A stretch of 64,000 nucleotides of DNA, from assembly GCF_014652315.1 (NCBI RefSeq), contig NZ_BMYO01000006.1, positions 1 to 64,000 on the forward strand, given 5' to 3'. The position numbers and the translations under genes are program-made. Positions 1 through 9,931 of the stretch are shown piece by piece; position 1 is the first letter of the stretch, and each line of letters begins with the position of its first letter. The stretch comes from Jeongeupia chitinilytica. Its GTDB lineage: Bacteria > Pseudomonadota > Gammaproteobacteria > Burkholderiales > Chitinibacteraceae. Below the pieces are notes generated by a model. That model had not been told where the DNA came from, ran no database searches, and saw only the letters and a list, made by a program, of their open reading frames with translations.

Positions 1-1
1 G

Positions 2-505
2 TCGGCGGAATCGGCGGCCGGCAAGTACCCGGTCGAAGCGGTCGAGGCGCTGGTGCGCACCTGCATCGAGGCAGAACGCTCGGGCGAATGCCGTGTCGAC
101 AGCGAAGTGCGCGGCTCGGTCCAGTTCGACCGCGTCGACCAGACCGTGGCCATGGCCGCGCTGTATGCCAGCCGCCACCTGTCGCTCAAGGCCATCGTCG
201 CGCTGACGCACTCGGGCACGTCGGCCTTGTGGCTGTCGCGCTACATCAGCCATGCCCCGGTTTACGCCTGCACACTGGAGCTGGAGACCTACCGCAAGCT
301 GGCGCTGTTCCGCCACGTCCAGCCGATGCTGCTGCCGGCCGCGGTCGGTCAGGACCGCGAAGCGCAACTGGAATATGCGCAGCTGGCCTTGCTCAAGGAC
401 GGCCTGGTCAGCGCCGGCGACCGGGTTGCACTGACCTTCGGCTCGCAACGTGGCGGCATCAACGGTGCCGACAGCCTGCGCATCATCGAAGTGAGCGGCA
501 AATAG
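2..505 (+). CDS. pyk: Pyruvate kinase, C-terminal part (5' end outside window)
   Basis: The reading frame is open from the window edge and ends at TAG 503-505. It begins with the pattern ESAAGKYPVEAVEAL, which in bacterial pyruvate kinases (pyruvate kinase A/II type) lies at the end of the TIM barrel. The rest is the C-terminal alpha/beta domain that forms the allosteric effector site, with ALTHSGTSALWLSRY and a terminal stretch GGINGADSLRIIEV. The enzyme converts phosphoenolpyruvate and ADP to pyruvate and ATP, the last step of glycolysis, in the cytosol. About 167 residues are visible, so the catalytic barrel is outside the window. It ends before a hairpin terminator and is not part of the following operon. 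Confidence 0.9.
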   Translation, partial: SAESAAGKYPVEAVEALVRTCIEAERSGECRVDSEVRGSVQFDRVDQTVAMAALYASRHLSLKAIVALTHSGTSALWLSRYISHAPVYACTLELETYRKLALFRHVQPMLLPAAVGQDREAQLEYAQLALLKDGLVSAGDRVALTFGSQRGGINGADSLRIIEVSGK

Positions 506-515
506 CACATTACGG

Positions 516-551
516 GCGTGGACGGCGTTTGCTGTCCACGCTTGTATTTAT
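516..551 (+). terminator. Rho-independent terminator after pyk
   Basis: An 8-bp perfect stem GCGTGGAC/GTCCACGC (516-523 and 534-541) with a 10-base loop is followed by a T-rich stretch. It starts 10 bases after the pyk stop and separates pyk from the pel operon. Confidence 0.65.
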
Positions 552-650
552 TGGCCGGCACCGCCTAGGTTTATTGTGAGAACTGGGTACAGACACCCAC
601 CACCGGACGTCATAAACTGGTGGAATACTTACAATTAACCCGCGATCACG

Positions 651-3401
651 GTGCCCATGCCGCGCATTCCGCTCATCCGCCCCGCCTGTATTGCCCGCTG
701 GCTGCTCACGCTGCTGTTGGGCGTCTGGCTGTCCACTGCCGCCGCAGCGCAGCCGAGCGTCGCGTTCTTCTACGGTGAGACGCCGCCGGTCGACGCACTG
801 TCGACCTTCGACTGGGCCGTTGTCGAACCCGGCAATCTGCCAGCCGCACCGCAGACCGGTGCAACCCGCTGGTTCGCCTACCTGAGCCTCGGCGAGATTA
901 CCTCCGACCTGCCCTATGCCAAGGCCGTGCCGCCATCGTGGGTGCTCGGCAAGAACAAGGCCTGGGGTGGCCTGGTGATCGACCAGAGCCAGCCCGACTG
1001 GCCGGCCTTCGTCGTCGAGCGGATGGTCACGCCGCTCTGGAACAAGGGTTATCGCGGCCTCTTCCTCGATACGCTCGATTCGTGGCAACTGTTTGCCAAG
1101 TCGCCCGCCAGCCAGCAGGCGCAAACCGACGGCCTGACCCGCACGATCAAGGCGATCAAGGCGCGCTATCCGGACCTGCAGCTGATCGCCAACCGCGGCT
1201 TCGAAGTCATGCCGGCGGTCCATGAGGCGCTCGCTGCGGTGGCCTTCGAATCGCTCTACCAGGGCTGGGACGAAGGCCACAAACGCTACACCGACGTCAG
1301 TGAGGCCGACCGGAAATGGCTGCGGCAACAGCTCAGGCCCATCGTCGACGATTACAAGCTGCCGGTGATCGCGATCGACTACGTCGCACCCGGCAAGCGC
1401 ACGCAGGCAAGGCGCGTCGCCGACCGCATCCGCCGTGACGGATTCATTCCGTGGGTGGCCGACCCGTATTTGAAGACACTGGGCGTCGGCCTGCGCGAAG
1501 TGCTGCCGCGCAAGGTCGTGCTGCTTTACGACGCGCAGCGCGCACCGACGCCGATGCAGTCCTATCTGCTGATGCTGATGACGCCGCTGAACTACCTTGG
1601 CCTGACGCCGGAATTTGTCGATGTCCGCGGTCCGCTGCCCGCCGGCTCGCTGGCCGGGCGTTATGCCGGCATCGTCAGCTGGCTCGACGGGGTCAGCCTG
1701 CCGCCGCAGACGCAAGCCTGGCTTGCCGGCGCCATCGACGACGGCGTGCCGTGGGCGAGTTTTGCCGGGCTCGGAGTCAACGTCGGCGGTGACTGGGCAC
1801 GCCGACTGAATCTGAGCGACGACGGCAAGGCCGAAGGCGGCGCGCAGCAGATCAGCGTGCAATCGCCGCTCTACGGTTTCGAAACGGCCATCCGCCCGCA
1901 GCGAGACGGCTTCCGCGGCCTGAGTACACAGGCGGGCGAGCCGCTGCTGAGCCTGACCGACGCCAGCGGACGCCGCTTCGATGCAGCGGCAATCATGCCT
2001 TGGGGGGGATACGCACTCGATCCCTACCTGCGCACCGAAATGCCCGACCAGAGCAACCGCTGGCAGATCGATCCGGTTGCCTTTCTGCAGCGCGCACTGC
2101 AGCTGCCGGTCGCGCCGGTGCCCGATGTGACCACCGAAAACGGCCGGCGCATCTTCCTGATGCATCTCGACGGCGACGGCTTTGTATCGCGCGCCGAGCT
2201 GCCGGGGCGGCCGATGTCCGGCACGGTGATGCTCAACGAAGTGCTGAAAAAATACGGCCTGCCGGCGACGGTCTCGGTCATCGAAGGCGAAGTGGCGCCG
2301 ACCGGGCTGTACCCGAAGGACGCACCGGCCGCCGAAGCAATCGCCCGCGAGATCTTCGCGCTGCCGAACGTCGAGATCGCCAGTCACTCGTACTCGCATC
2401 CGTTCCAGTGGGGCAAGGTCAACACCGACAACGCCGACGACTATCACCTCGAAATCCCCGGCTATACCATCGACCTGAAGCGCGAAGTCTTCGGTTCGAT
2501 CGACTACATCAATCGTCGCCTCGCACCACCGGGCAAGCAGACCAGGGTTTTCCTGTGGACCGGCGATTGCGAACCGGCGCCCGACGCCGTGGCACTGACG
2601 CGCAAGGCCGGCGTACTGAACATGAACGGCGGCGATACGGTGATCACCCGCCGCCTGCCGTCGTTGACCGCGGTCGCCCCGATCGGCCTGCCCTATGGCG
2701 GCGAGCTGCAGATCTTTGCGCCGAACCAGAACGAGAACGTCTACACCAACAACTGGACCGGCCCGTTCTACGGTTACCGGCAGGCGATCGAAACTTTCGA
2801 ACTGACCGACGGTGCGCGCCGCTACAAGCCGATCAACGTCTATCTGCACTTCTACGCGGCATCCAAACGCGCATCGCTCGACGCCGTGCATCAGGTCATC
2901 GGCTGGACCCTGAAACAGCCGACGACGACGCTGTTCGCCTCGCAGTACATCGAGCGTGCCCGGTCCTTCTTCAGCACGGCCATCGCCCGTGACGGCGACG
3001 GCTTCGCGATCCATGCCGGTGCGCTACGCACGGTGCGCATTCCGGCCACGCTCGGCTATCCGGACCTTGCCGCCAGCCGCAACGTCGCCGGTTTCAGCGA
3101 ACACGGCACCGAGCGGTACGTCCACCTCGCCGACGGCGACGCCTACCTGGCCCTGCAAACCGCGACGCCCACCACGCCGTATCTCGCCGATGCCAGCGGC
3201 GTACTGTCGAAATGGCAGACTGCGCCGGGCCGGCTCAGCTTCGCGCTCGACTCGACCCGGCCGCTGACATTCGCCCTCGCCAACGCCACCCGCTGCAGCG
3301 TCCGTGCCGACAATGCGGTGCTGACGCCCCGCAAGGAAGCCGCTCTGCAACGCTATGCCTTGAACCGCCATGCCGCCCAGATCGACATCCGCTGCAGTTG
3401 A
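651..3401 (+). CDS. pelA: PelA, periplasmic Pel polysaccharide hydrolase/deacetylase
   Basis: The first gene of a complete pel operon. An N-terminal signal sequence (hydrophobic residues about 14-33, ending STAAAAQ) sends it to the periplasm. Residues about 36-290 form the GH114/GH166-like hydrolase domain, with LDTLDSW and AFES (E200 is the candidate catalytic acid). A middle Rossmann-like region follows. Residues about 500-730 are the polysaccharide deacetylase domain, with HLDGDGF (D507, D509) and SHSYSH (H579, H583) as metal-ligand candidates. In Pseudomonas, PelA partly deacetylates and trims the GalNAc/GlcNAc-type polymer. The 916 residues are close to the roughly 950 usual for the family. 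The GTG at 651 and ATG at 657 both lack a clear Shine-Dalgarno sequence. The gene overlaps pelB by 32 bases. Confidence 0.95.
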   Translation: MPMPRIPLIRPACIARWLLTLLLGVWLSTAAAAQPSVAFFYGETPPVDALSTFDWAVVEPGNLPAAPQTGATRWFAYLSLGEITSDLPYAKAVPPSWVLGKNKAWGGLVIDQSQPDWPAFVVERMVTPLWNKGYRGLFLDTLDSWQLFAKSPASQQAQTDGLTRTIKAIKARYPDLQLIANRGFEVMPAVHEALAAVAFESLYQGWDEGHKRYTDVSEADRKWLRQQLRPIVDDYKLPVIAIDYVAPGKRTQARRVADRIRRDGFIPWVADPYLKTLGVGLREVLPRKVVLLYDAQRAPTPMQSYLLMLMTPLNYLGLTPEFVDVRGPLPAGSLAGRYAGIVSWLDGVSLPPQTQAWLAGAIDDGVPWASFAGLGVNVGGDWARRLNLSDDGKAEGGAQQISVQSPLYGFETAIRPQRDGFRGLSTQAGEPLLSLTDASGRRFDAAAIMPWGGYALDPYLRTEMPDQSNRWQIDPVAFLQRALQLPVAPVPDVTTENGRRIFLMHLDGDGFVSRAELPGRPMSGTVMLNEVLKKYGLPATVSVIEGEVAPTGLYPKDAPAAEAIAREIFALPNVEIASHSYSHPFQWGKVNTDNADDYHLEIPGYTIDLKREVFGSIDYINRRLAPPGKQTRVFLWTGDCEPAPDAVALTRKAGVLNMNGGDTVITRRLPSLTAVAPIGLPYGGELQIFAPNQNENVYTNNWTGPFYGYRQAIETFELTDGARRYKPINVYLHFYAASKRASLDAVHQVIGWTLKQPTTTLFASQYIERARSFFSTAIARDGDGFAIHAGALRTVRIPATLGYPDLAASRNVAGFSEHGTERYVHLADGDAYLALQTATPTTPYLADASGVLSKWQTAPGRLSFALDSTRPLTFALANATRCSVRADNAVLTPRKEAALQRYALNRHAAQIDIRCS

Positions 3402-6400
3402 GCCACCGGCGCGCGCGCGCCTGGTCGCGCCCTGGGCCGTCGTCGTCCTGATCGGCGCCACGGCCGGCGGGCTGTACCTGCTGCATACCAACGACTCCAC
3501 CCTGGGCCGGCTGGCCGAGCAGCACGGCAGCGATGCCGTGTCGGTCGACTATCTGCGCGCACTGCTGCAGACCCACCCGGAAGACGACCGCGTCCGCCGG
3601 GCGCTGCTGGGCGGCTATCTGCAGCAACAGCGCTACAGCGACGCCGAAGCGTTGCTGGCCACTTGGGACAATGGCGGCAACGCCGAACTGCAGCGCGAAA
3701 GCCGGCGCAAGCGCATCGAGATCGCCGAAGCCCGTGCCGCCGCACTGCCCCCCGGCCCGGCCCGCGATGCCAACCTTGCCGCGCTGCGCGAACGGCTCGA
3801 ACGCTTTGCCGCCACGGCACAGGCGAGCGACATCGACTGGCTGCTCGCGCAGCTCCGGCAGTACGCGCCGGAGCGCCTGCCTGCGCTCTACCTGCAGCTT
3901 GCGATACAGCAGCCGGGTCAGGCGCCGCGCTGGTTGTCCGCCGCCGCCGATGCCGCGCTGGCCCGCAGCCAGTACCGCACGGCAGCAACGCACTACTTCG
4001 CCGCCCAGGCCGCCAGCCGTTCGCCGGACAACCGCAAACGCTTCTTCCTCGCCGGCGTCGCGACGCTGCAATCGGGCAATCTGCTCGACGAAGCCTTGGC
4101 CGCCGCCGATGCCCACGGTACCGCGCTGCTCGACGATCGCGAGGTGCTGCTGACGCTGACCCGGCTCGCCCGGGCCGCCGGCAACGGCCACGCCGCCGAA
4201 CGCTATGCGCGCCGGCTGGTGCGCATGGCCTGGCTCGACGGTCAGGCCGGCATTGCCCTGACCGGCTTCGACGCGCGTCCCGCGTGGCGCGATGCCGCAC
4301 CGCTGCGGGCCGCCGCGACACCGAACGCCCGCTTCGACGACGAATCGTTCCGGCTCGCGTATGACGTCTTCGTCGGCAACCGCAAGCTCGACGACGCCCT
4401 TGCTGTGGCGGCCGCCGCGCTCAAGGCCGTGCCCGACGACGACGACTGGCTCCGGCGCTACGCGCAGGCCGCCGAATGGTCGGGCCACCCGCAAGAGGCA
4501 CTGACTGCCTGGCGCAAGCTGGCGCAGCACAGTGACGCGACCGAGGCCTGGCAGGCCATCCTGAGACTGGCGCCGGGCCTGCTCGACGACGAGGCGCTGC
4601 TGCTGGCAAAGGAACGCGAGGCGCGTCGCCGCACGCCGAGCGCCACCGAGCTCGACCAACTGACGTCGCTGTACGAACGGCTGGGCCGCCCCGAAGCCGG
4701 CATCCGATTCCTCGAAGCCCAGTTCCACGCCCGTCCCGACCCGGGTCTGCTCGAACGCGCGGCGCTGCTGCGCCAGCGCAGCGGTGACGACGCCGGCGCG
4801 ATCGGCAACTACCAGACCCTGCTGGCCCGTTTCGGCCAGCGCGTCGACTGGGCCCGTGCGCTGGCCGCACTGCGCTACAGCCGTGGCGACCTTGACGGCG
4901 CCTACCGCGCTCTGGCCGACGCCCGCAGCGTTGCCCCCGACAGCGACGGCGCGTTCTGGCGCCTGCTCGGCGATCTGGCGTGGCAACTGCGGCACGACGA
5001 TGTTGCGCGTGACGCTTACCAGCGCCTGCCGGACACGACGCAGTGGCAGGCCGTCGATGCCGGCCGGCTGATTGCGTTGCTGCCCGAAGCCGACACCACC
5101 GCGCGCCGGGCGGTGGCCGAGGCCGCATGGCGCCGCTTCAACGATCCGCGCTACCTGAACCAGGTGCTGGCAATCGACCTCGACCGCAACGACGGCAACG
5201 CGATCCGGCTGCGGCTCGATGCACTGACGCCGGCGCAGCGCACGATGCTGGCGCAGAACAGCGAATTCCTGATGCTGCGCGCCCGCTACCGGCAGCTCGA
5301 CCACCAGCTTGCCGGCGCACGCGCCGACTACGCTGCAGCGCTGGCGCTGGACCCCGAACTTGCCGCGGCGCGCGTCGGCCTCGTCTGGTTGCTGATCCAG
5401 CAGGCCGACGCCCAGACGCTGTCCGGCCTGCTGCCGCAACTGGAAAAACCGGCCGACGACGATCCGGTGCTGGCCGAAGCGGTCGCGGCCGGCTGGCAAT
5501 CGCTCGGCCAGATCCGGAAGGCGCTGGTCTGGCAGCGCCGGCTGCTGCCGCAGCGCAGTACCGACTATGTCTGGTTGCTGAACTATGCCGACCTGACCGA
5601 ACAGGCCGGCAACGCCGATCAGGCATGGCGGATCCGCCGGCACGCGTGGCAGAACCGGCCGAAGCAGACCGACGGCAACATCGAAGCACTGCAGGCACAG
5701 CTGCGGCTGTCGCTGATGTTCGAACGGCTCGACGTCGCCGAACGCAAGCTGTTTGCCGCGCTGTCGGCACAAGCACCCGGCAGCAGCAGCAACAGCGCCG
5801 TCGATGAACTCGTCTACACCTGGCTCAGCGGGCGCGACGACGACACCGGTGCCCGCTACTGGTACTGGCGTCGCTACGCCAACAAGCTCGACGATCCGCA
5901 CTACCTGAGCCGGATCAGCGCCGTGGTTCGCGGTGACGAGGCCGCGATCGCGCAGGCGCTGGAACGCGACGGCGTTGCGACCCAGCCGGCCGACGCCACA
6001 CTGCTGGCCAAGGCGGCCGGACAGAAGCCGCTGGCGACCTCGCTCGCCCACGCCGCTGCCGACGGCGCCCCCGACAACGATGGCCTGCAGCTGGCGCTCG
6101 AAACCGAGCTGATCATGGACCGGCCGAACCGGGTCACCATCCAGGTCGACCGGCTGCTGCAGGACACGCTCAAAGGCACCCGCACCGTGGTCGGCGCCCG
6201 CATCGCGCTGACGCCGACGCTGCGGCTGACGATGCAGCTGGCCGATACGCCGTACACCTACTCGCCGACCGGCTACCGCCAGCACAACGGCCTGCTGGTG
6301 CTGACCCTGTCCGGGGTCGGCGCCGAGGACAATGCCGACGACGCGCGCTGGTCGGTTTCGCTGCTGCAGCGCCGCGCCTGGGACGACAACACCGGCGCGA

Positions 6401-7026
6401 TGCTGCACTGGGCCGACCGGGTCGGCGGCATCGACTGGCTGATCGAGGCCGCGCTGCACGAGCCGACCGACGACACCGTCGGTCTGACACTGTTCGGCCG
6501 GCAGGACCGGCTGTCGTTCGGCGCCAGCTACCGGCTGCGCAGCAACCTGTCGGCACAGCTGCGCGCCAACCTCGCCCGTTACGCGCTGCAGGACGGAACC
6601 GTGCTGGGCGACAAGCAGGAGCTGCTGGCCAGCCTGAGCTGGCGCTTTGCCGGACTGCTTTCGGCCGAACTGATGTCGCAGACCATGTGGACCAGCGCCC
6701 GCGACGTGACCCTGCCGACACCGGACGGCTTCGCCCCCGGCCAGACGGTCAATGCCGCCGCGCTCCTCCCCGAACACTTCCAGCGCACCACCTTCGGGCT
6801 CGGTTACGACATCGACACCGCGACCCTGCCGCGCCGCAGCTGGAATCCCTACGGACTGGTGACCGTCGGCTACCAGACCCTGAGCGGCGTCGAGTACGGC
6901 GGGCTGTTCGGGGTTGGCGGCAGCCTGTTCGGCGGCGACCGGATGACGCTGTACGTACAGCGCAGCAACACCGACCGCGGCGACGCCAGTCTCGACCTGG
7001 GCATGTATTACCAATGGCTGTTCTGA
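3370..7026 (+). CDS. pelB: PelB, TPR scaffold and outer-membrane porin for Pel export
   Basis: A 1218-residue protein, near the usual length of about 1190. One N-terminal membrane anchor (residues about 20-40) is followed by a long Ala/Leu/Arg-rich helical solenoid typical of tetratricopeptide repeats (about 60-880). A C-terminal region rich in alternating polar and hydrophobic strands ends in an aromatic residue (DLGMYYQWLF), as expected for an outer-membrane beta-barrel. In Pel systems the TPR part recruits PelA to the porin and the barrel exports the polymer. The start lies inside the end of pelA, so translation is probably coupled. Confidence 0.93.
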   Translation: MPPRSTSAAVEPPARARLVAPWAVVVLIGATAGGLYLLHTNDSTLGRLAEQHGSDAVSVDYLRALLQTHPEDDRVRRALLGGYLQQQRYSDAEALLATWDNGGNAELQRESRRKRIEIAEARAAALPPGPARDANLAALRERLERFAATAQASDIDWLLAQLRQYAPERLPALYLQLAIQQPGQAPRWLSAAADAALARSQYRTAATHYFAAQAASRSPDNRKRFFLAGVATLQSGNLLDEALAAADAHGTALLDDREVLLTLTRLARAAGNGHAAERYARRLVRMAWLDGQAGIALTGFDARPAWRDAAPLRAAATPNARFDDESFRLAYDVFVGNRKLDDALAVAAAALKAVPDDDDWLRRYAQAAEWSGHPQEALTAWRKLAQHSDATEAWQAILRLAPGLLDDEALLLAKEREARRRTPSATELDQLTSLYERLGRPEAGIRFLEAQFHARPDPGLLERAALLRQRSGDDAGAIGNYQTLLARFGQRVDWARALAALRYSRGDLDGAYRALADARSVAPDSDGAFWRLLGDLAWQLRHDDVARDAYQRLPDTTQWQAVDAGRLIALLPEADTTARRAVAEAAWRRFNDPRYLNQVLAIDLDRNDGNAIRLRLDALTPAQRTMLAQNSEFLMLRARYRQLDHQLAGARADYAAALALDPELAAARVGLVWLLIQQADAQTLSGLLPQLEKPADDDPVLAEAVAAGWQSLGQIRKALVWQRRLLPQRSTDYVWLLNYADLTEQAGNADQAWRIRRHAWQNRPKQTDGNIEALQAQLRLSLMFERLDVAERKLFAALSAQAPGSSSNSAVDELVYTWLSGRDDDTGARYWYWRRYANKLDDPHYLSRISAVVRGDEAAIAQALERDGVATQPADATLLAKAAGQKPLATSLAHAAADGAPDNDGLQLALETELIMDRPNRVTIQVDRLLQDTLKGTRTVVGARIALTPTLRLTMQLADTPYTYSPTGYRQHNGLLVLTLSGVGAEDNADDARWSVSLLQRRAWDDNTGAMLHWADRVGGIDWLIEAALHEPTDDTVGLTLFGRQDRLSFGASYRLRSNLSAQLRANLARYALQDGTVLGDKQELLASLSWRFAGLLSAELMSQTMWTSARDVTLPTPDGFAPGQTVNAAALLPEHFQRTTFGLGYDIDTATLPRRSWNPYGLVTVGYQTLSGVEYGGLFGVGGSLFGGDRMTLYVQRSNTDRGDASLDLGMYYQWLF

Positions 7027-7069
7027 ACCCCGACGCAGCACGACGAAACAAACAATGACGAGGATCATC

Positions 7070-7633
7070 ATGCAAAAACCCATCACCCCGCTGTTCGGCC
7101 GACTGGCCGCGTTGTGCCTGCTGCTCGCGCTGTCGGCGTGCGCCGTCGTCGACGTGTCGAAGAGCGCGCCGTTGCCGGCCAAGGCCCAGTGGGCACTGTT
7201 GCCCGTCATCAACCACACGGAAACGCCGCTGGCCGGTCTGCGTGCCGAATCCATCCTGCAGCCCTTGCTGCACCAGCGCGGCATCGCCGATCTGCGCCCG
7301 TATCCGACCAGCCTGTCGAAGGAAACGATGCTGGCGCCAGACGAGCGCGCCACGCTCGACGCCGCGCGCAACTGGGCCAAGGCCGAAGGGCTGCGCTATG
7401 CGATCGGCGGCAGCGTCGACGAATGGCGCTACAAGGTCGGCATCGACGGCGAGCCTGCGGTCGGACTGAGCCTGACGGTCTGGGACCTGCAGACCGGCCA
7501 GGTCGTCTGGAGCGGCGTCGGCGGCAAGAGCGGGTTCTCGCGCGAAAGCCTCGCCGCGGTCGCGCAGAAGCTGATGCGCGACATCGTCAACGGTCTGCCG
7601 CTGTCGGAGAACACGGGTGCTGAAACTCGCTAA
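7070..7633 (+). CDS. pelC: PelC, outer-membrane lipoprotein of the Pel secretion apparatus
   Basis: A small lipoprotein. The sequence starting at ATG 7070 has a hydrophobic leader with lipobox LSAC (C24), the site of lipidation and cleavage by signal peptidase II. The mature part resembles the PelC fold, which in Pseudomonas forms a dodecameric periplasmic ring that funnels cationic Pel to PelB. An upstream in-frame ATG exists at 7055, but a GAGG Shine-Dalgarno sequence 6 bases before 7070 favours the shorter 187-residue form. The 3' end overlaps pelD by 17 bases. Confidence 0.9.
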   Translation: MQKPITPLFGRLAALCLLLALSACAVVDVSKSAPLPAKAQWALLPVINHTETPLAGLRAESILQPLLHQRGIADLRPYPTSLSKETMLAPDERATLDAARNWAKAEGLRYAIGGSVDEWRYKVGIDGEPAVGLSLTVWDLQTGQVVWSGVGGKSGFSRESLAAVAQKLMRDIVNGLPLSENTGAETR

Positions 7634-8957
7634 CTGGCAGGCCCATCTCGCCCAGGCCCGTCGGCCCGGGTGGCACTGGGCCGAAGCACTGGGCATGCCG
7701 GCACTCGGGCTGGCCACCGGATTCTGGCTATCGCCGGCCGATCCGTTCGGCGTCGGCGCGCCGTTTCCGTGGCAGTGGCTGGTTCCGCTGCTGGTCGCCC
7801 TGCGCTACGGCATGCTGCCCGGACTGGCAGCCGCCGGCGTGCTGCTGCTGGGCTGGCTGCTGCTGCTCCGCGGTCAGCCGGTCCCGCCGGCCTATTTCAT
7901 CGGCGGCCTGATCATGACGATGATCGCCGGCGAGTACAGCGGCATCTGGCGGACCCGCGTGCGCCGGGTCGAGGAGCTCAACCGCTACATCGACGAGCGG
8001 CTGGACCGGCTGGCCCGCCAGCACCATCTGTTGCGGCTGTCGCATGAACGGCTCGAGCAGAACCTGATCAGCCGTCCGGTCACGCTGCGCGACGCGCTGG
8101 CCCGGCTGCGCGGACTGCTCGACGAACACACCGGCCAGGGCAGCCTGCCGGTCGGCCAGTCCTTCCTCGACTTCATGGCGCAGTTCTGCCAGCTCGAAGC
8201 CGCGGCGCTGTTCGAATGGCGCAACGGCGAGCTGGTCGAAGACCCGGTCGCACTGATCGGCAACGACGCCGACTACGATCGCGACGACGCGCTGCTGCGC
8301 TACGCCGTCAGCCACCGCACGCTGTGCCACGTGCAGACCGACGCGCTGCAGCATGCCGAAACCGGCCTGCTGGTCGCCGTACCGCTGCGCAACAGCATCG
8401 GTGCGCAGATCGGCGTGCTGGCGATCAAGCGCATGCCGTTCTTCGCGCTCAACGACGACACGCTGCAGATGATCTCGGTGCTGTCGGCCTACTATGCCGA
8501 ACAGGTGTCGGTCCATGAACTCGCCGCCCCGCTGCTCGAGGCCCTGCCCGACTGTCCGGCCAGTTTCGCCTACGAGGTGTTCAACCTGCAGCGCGTCCAG
8601 CGCGAAAGCAGCCTGACCAGCACCATCGTCATCCAGTTCTTCCGCAACAATGCCCAGCAGCACGACATCTTCAACGCCGTGCTGCGCAGCCAGCGCGGTC
8701 TCGATCAGGTCTGGGCCATCGAGGACCATCCGACCCGCGCGCTGATCACGCTGATGCCGCTGTCGACGGTCAAGGTCGTCGACGGCTACCTCGCGCGCAT
8801 CGAAAACCTCGTTCAGGAACGGTTCGGCAAAACGCCGGCACAGGCCGGCATCAGCCACCACAGCGTCTCGCTCGCCAAGCCGGACGCGTGGATCCAGCTG
8901 CAGGGCCTGCTGCGGGAAAACCGCAGCCTTGATCCGGCACCGAGGGTCGCGGCGTGA
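7617..8957 (+). CDS. pelD: PelD, inner-membrane c-di-GMP receptor of the Pel system
   Basis: A 446-residue protein (Pseudomonas PelD is about 455). Four hydrophobic segments lie in the first about 110 residues, followed by a GAF-like domain (about 160-310) and a degenerate GGDEF-like domain. The inhibitory-site motif RGLD is present at R360-D363, the position that binds dimeric c-di-GMP in the Pseudomonas protein. Its presence indicates that Pel synthesis here is controlled post-translationally by c-di-GMP. No GGDEF catalytic motif is visible, so it is a receptor and not a cyclase. The start is GTG inside pelC, and the stop overlaps the pelE start as GTGA. Confidence 0.94.
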   Translation: MLKLANWQAHLAQARRPGWHWAEALGMPALGLATGFWLSPADPFGVGAPFPWQWLVPLLVALRYGMLPGLAAAGVLLLGWLLLLRGQPVPPAYFIGGLIMTMIAGEYSGIWRTRVRRVEELNRYIDERLDRLARQHHLLRLSHERLEQNLISRPVTLRDALARLRGLLDEHTGQGSLPVGQSFLDFMAQFCQLEAAALFEWRNGELVEDPVALIGNDADYDRDDALLRYAVSHRTLCHVQTDALQHAETGLLVAVPLRNSIGAQIGVLAIKRMPFFALNDDTLQMISVLSAYYAEQVSVHELAAPLLEALPDCPASFAYEVFNLQRVQRESSLTSTIVIQFFRNNAQQHDIFNAVLRSQRGLDQVWAIEDHPTRALITLMPLSTVKVVDGYLARIENLVQERFGKTPAQAGISHHSVSLAKPDAWIQLQGLLRENRSLDPAPRVAA

Positions 8958-9931
8958 AGCGCATCGCCTGCCTGCTGCTGTGGTTGCTGCTGCCGGTCCT
9001 CAACCTGTGGCTGCTGATCGGCAGCATCCATGGCGCCGGCTTCACCGGGCTCACCCTGCTGATGCACGCCGGCATCGCCGCCGCCGAAATCCTGCTGGCC
9101 TGGTGGCTGATCCCAGCACTGCAGCGCCGGCCACGCCGGCTGACGCTGGCGCTGCTGCTCACCGCAGCCGCCTTCCTGCCCGGGCTGGGCGTACCGTGCT
9201 TCAGCCTGGCGGCCTGGCTGGGCGTGCGCAGCCGGCGACCGCAGGCCGAGCCCCCGTTCCGCGTCCTGCCGGCACCGGTCTTCACCACACGCAACCGCAG
9301 CACCATCAGCTACGGCATGGGCGGCGTGCGGATGCGGCTGGCCGATCCGGCCACGCATCCGGAAGCGCGACTGTCGGCCTTGCTGACGCTGAAATCGATG
9401 CCGACCCGCCACGCCAGCGAACTGCTGCGCGACTTGCTCGACGACCCCGAAGAAGACCTGCGCCTGCTTGCCTACGGCATGCTCGAGCACGAGGAAAAAC
9501 GCCTCGACAGCCAGATCAACGCGGCGCTCGAGCGCTATCGCAACGGCGAGCTCAGTGCGGCACGCACGCTGGCCTTCCTCTACTGGGAACTGATCTACCA
9601 CGATCTGGCGCAGGGCGACGTGCGCGCCTTCGCGCTGGGCGAGGTCGAGCGCTATCTCGCCGAGGCCCAGGAAATCCAGCCGCGCGAACCCGACCTGTGG
9701 ATGCTGCGCGGCAAGTTCGCGCTCGGCAACCGGCAGCTCGCCGAAGCGCGCGAAGCTTTTGAAACCGCCAGCATTCTCGGCTATCCCCACGTGAAACTGA
9801 TCCCCTACCTGGCCGAACTCGCCTTCGCCCGCCGCGACTTCGCCGCCATGCGCGCACTCTTCCCCAGCCTGAACCCACTGCACGTCAACGACACGCTGCA
9901 GCCGGTGGTCCGCTACTGGAGCCCGCGATGA
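8954..9931 (+). CDS. pelE: PelE, membrane-anchored TPR protein of the Pel synthase complex
   Basis: A 325-residue protein with two hydrophobic N-terminal segments (about 3-25 and 30-75), consistent with an inner-membrane anchor. A soluble helical TPR-like region follows and includes an AEAQEIQPREPDLWMLRGK motif. In Pel systems PelE is part of the PelD/PelE/PelF/PelG inner-membrane synthase complex. GTG start overlapping the pelD stop (GTGA) and ATGA overlap with pelF indicate strict translational coupling. The assignment rests on both sequence layout and operon position. Confidence 0.88.
   Translation: MKRIACLLLWLLLPVLNLWLLIGSIHGAGFTGLTLLMHAGIAAAEILLAWWLIPALQRRPRRLTLALLLTAAAFLPGLGVPCFSLAAWLGVRSRRPQAEPPFRVLPAPVFTTRNRSTISYGMGGVRMRLADPATHPEARLSALLTLKSMPTRHASELLRDLLDDPEEDLRLLAYGMLEHEEKRLDSQINAALERYRNGELSAARTLAFLYWELIYHDLAQGDVRAFALGEVERYLAEAQEIQPREPDLWMLRGKFALGNRQLAEAREAFETASILGYPHVKLIPYLAELAFARRDFAAMRALFPSLNPLHVNDTLQPVVRYWSPR

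Noticed and set aside
3235..7380. 1381-codon open frame on the minus strand over pelB
   Set aside because: It is a shadow of the high-GC pelB frame: no family features, Arg/Gly/Val-rich composition, no start signal. Similar long antisense frames over pelA, pelG, polA and dctB were dismissed for the same reason.
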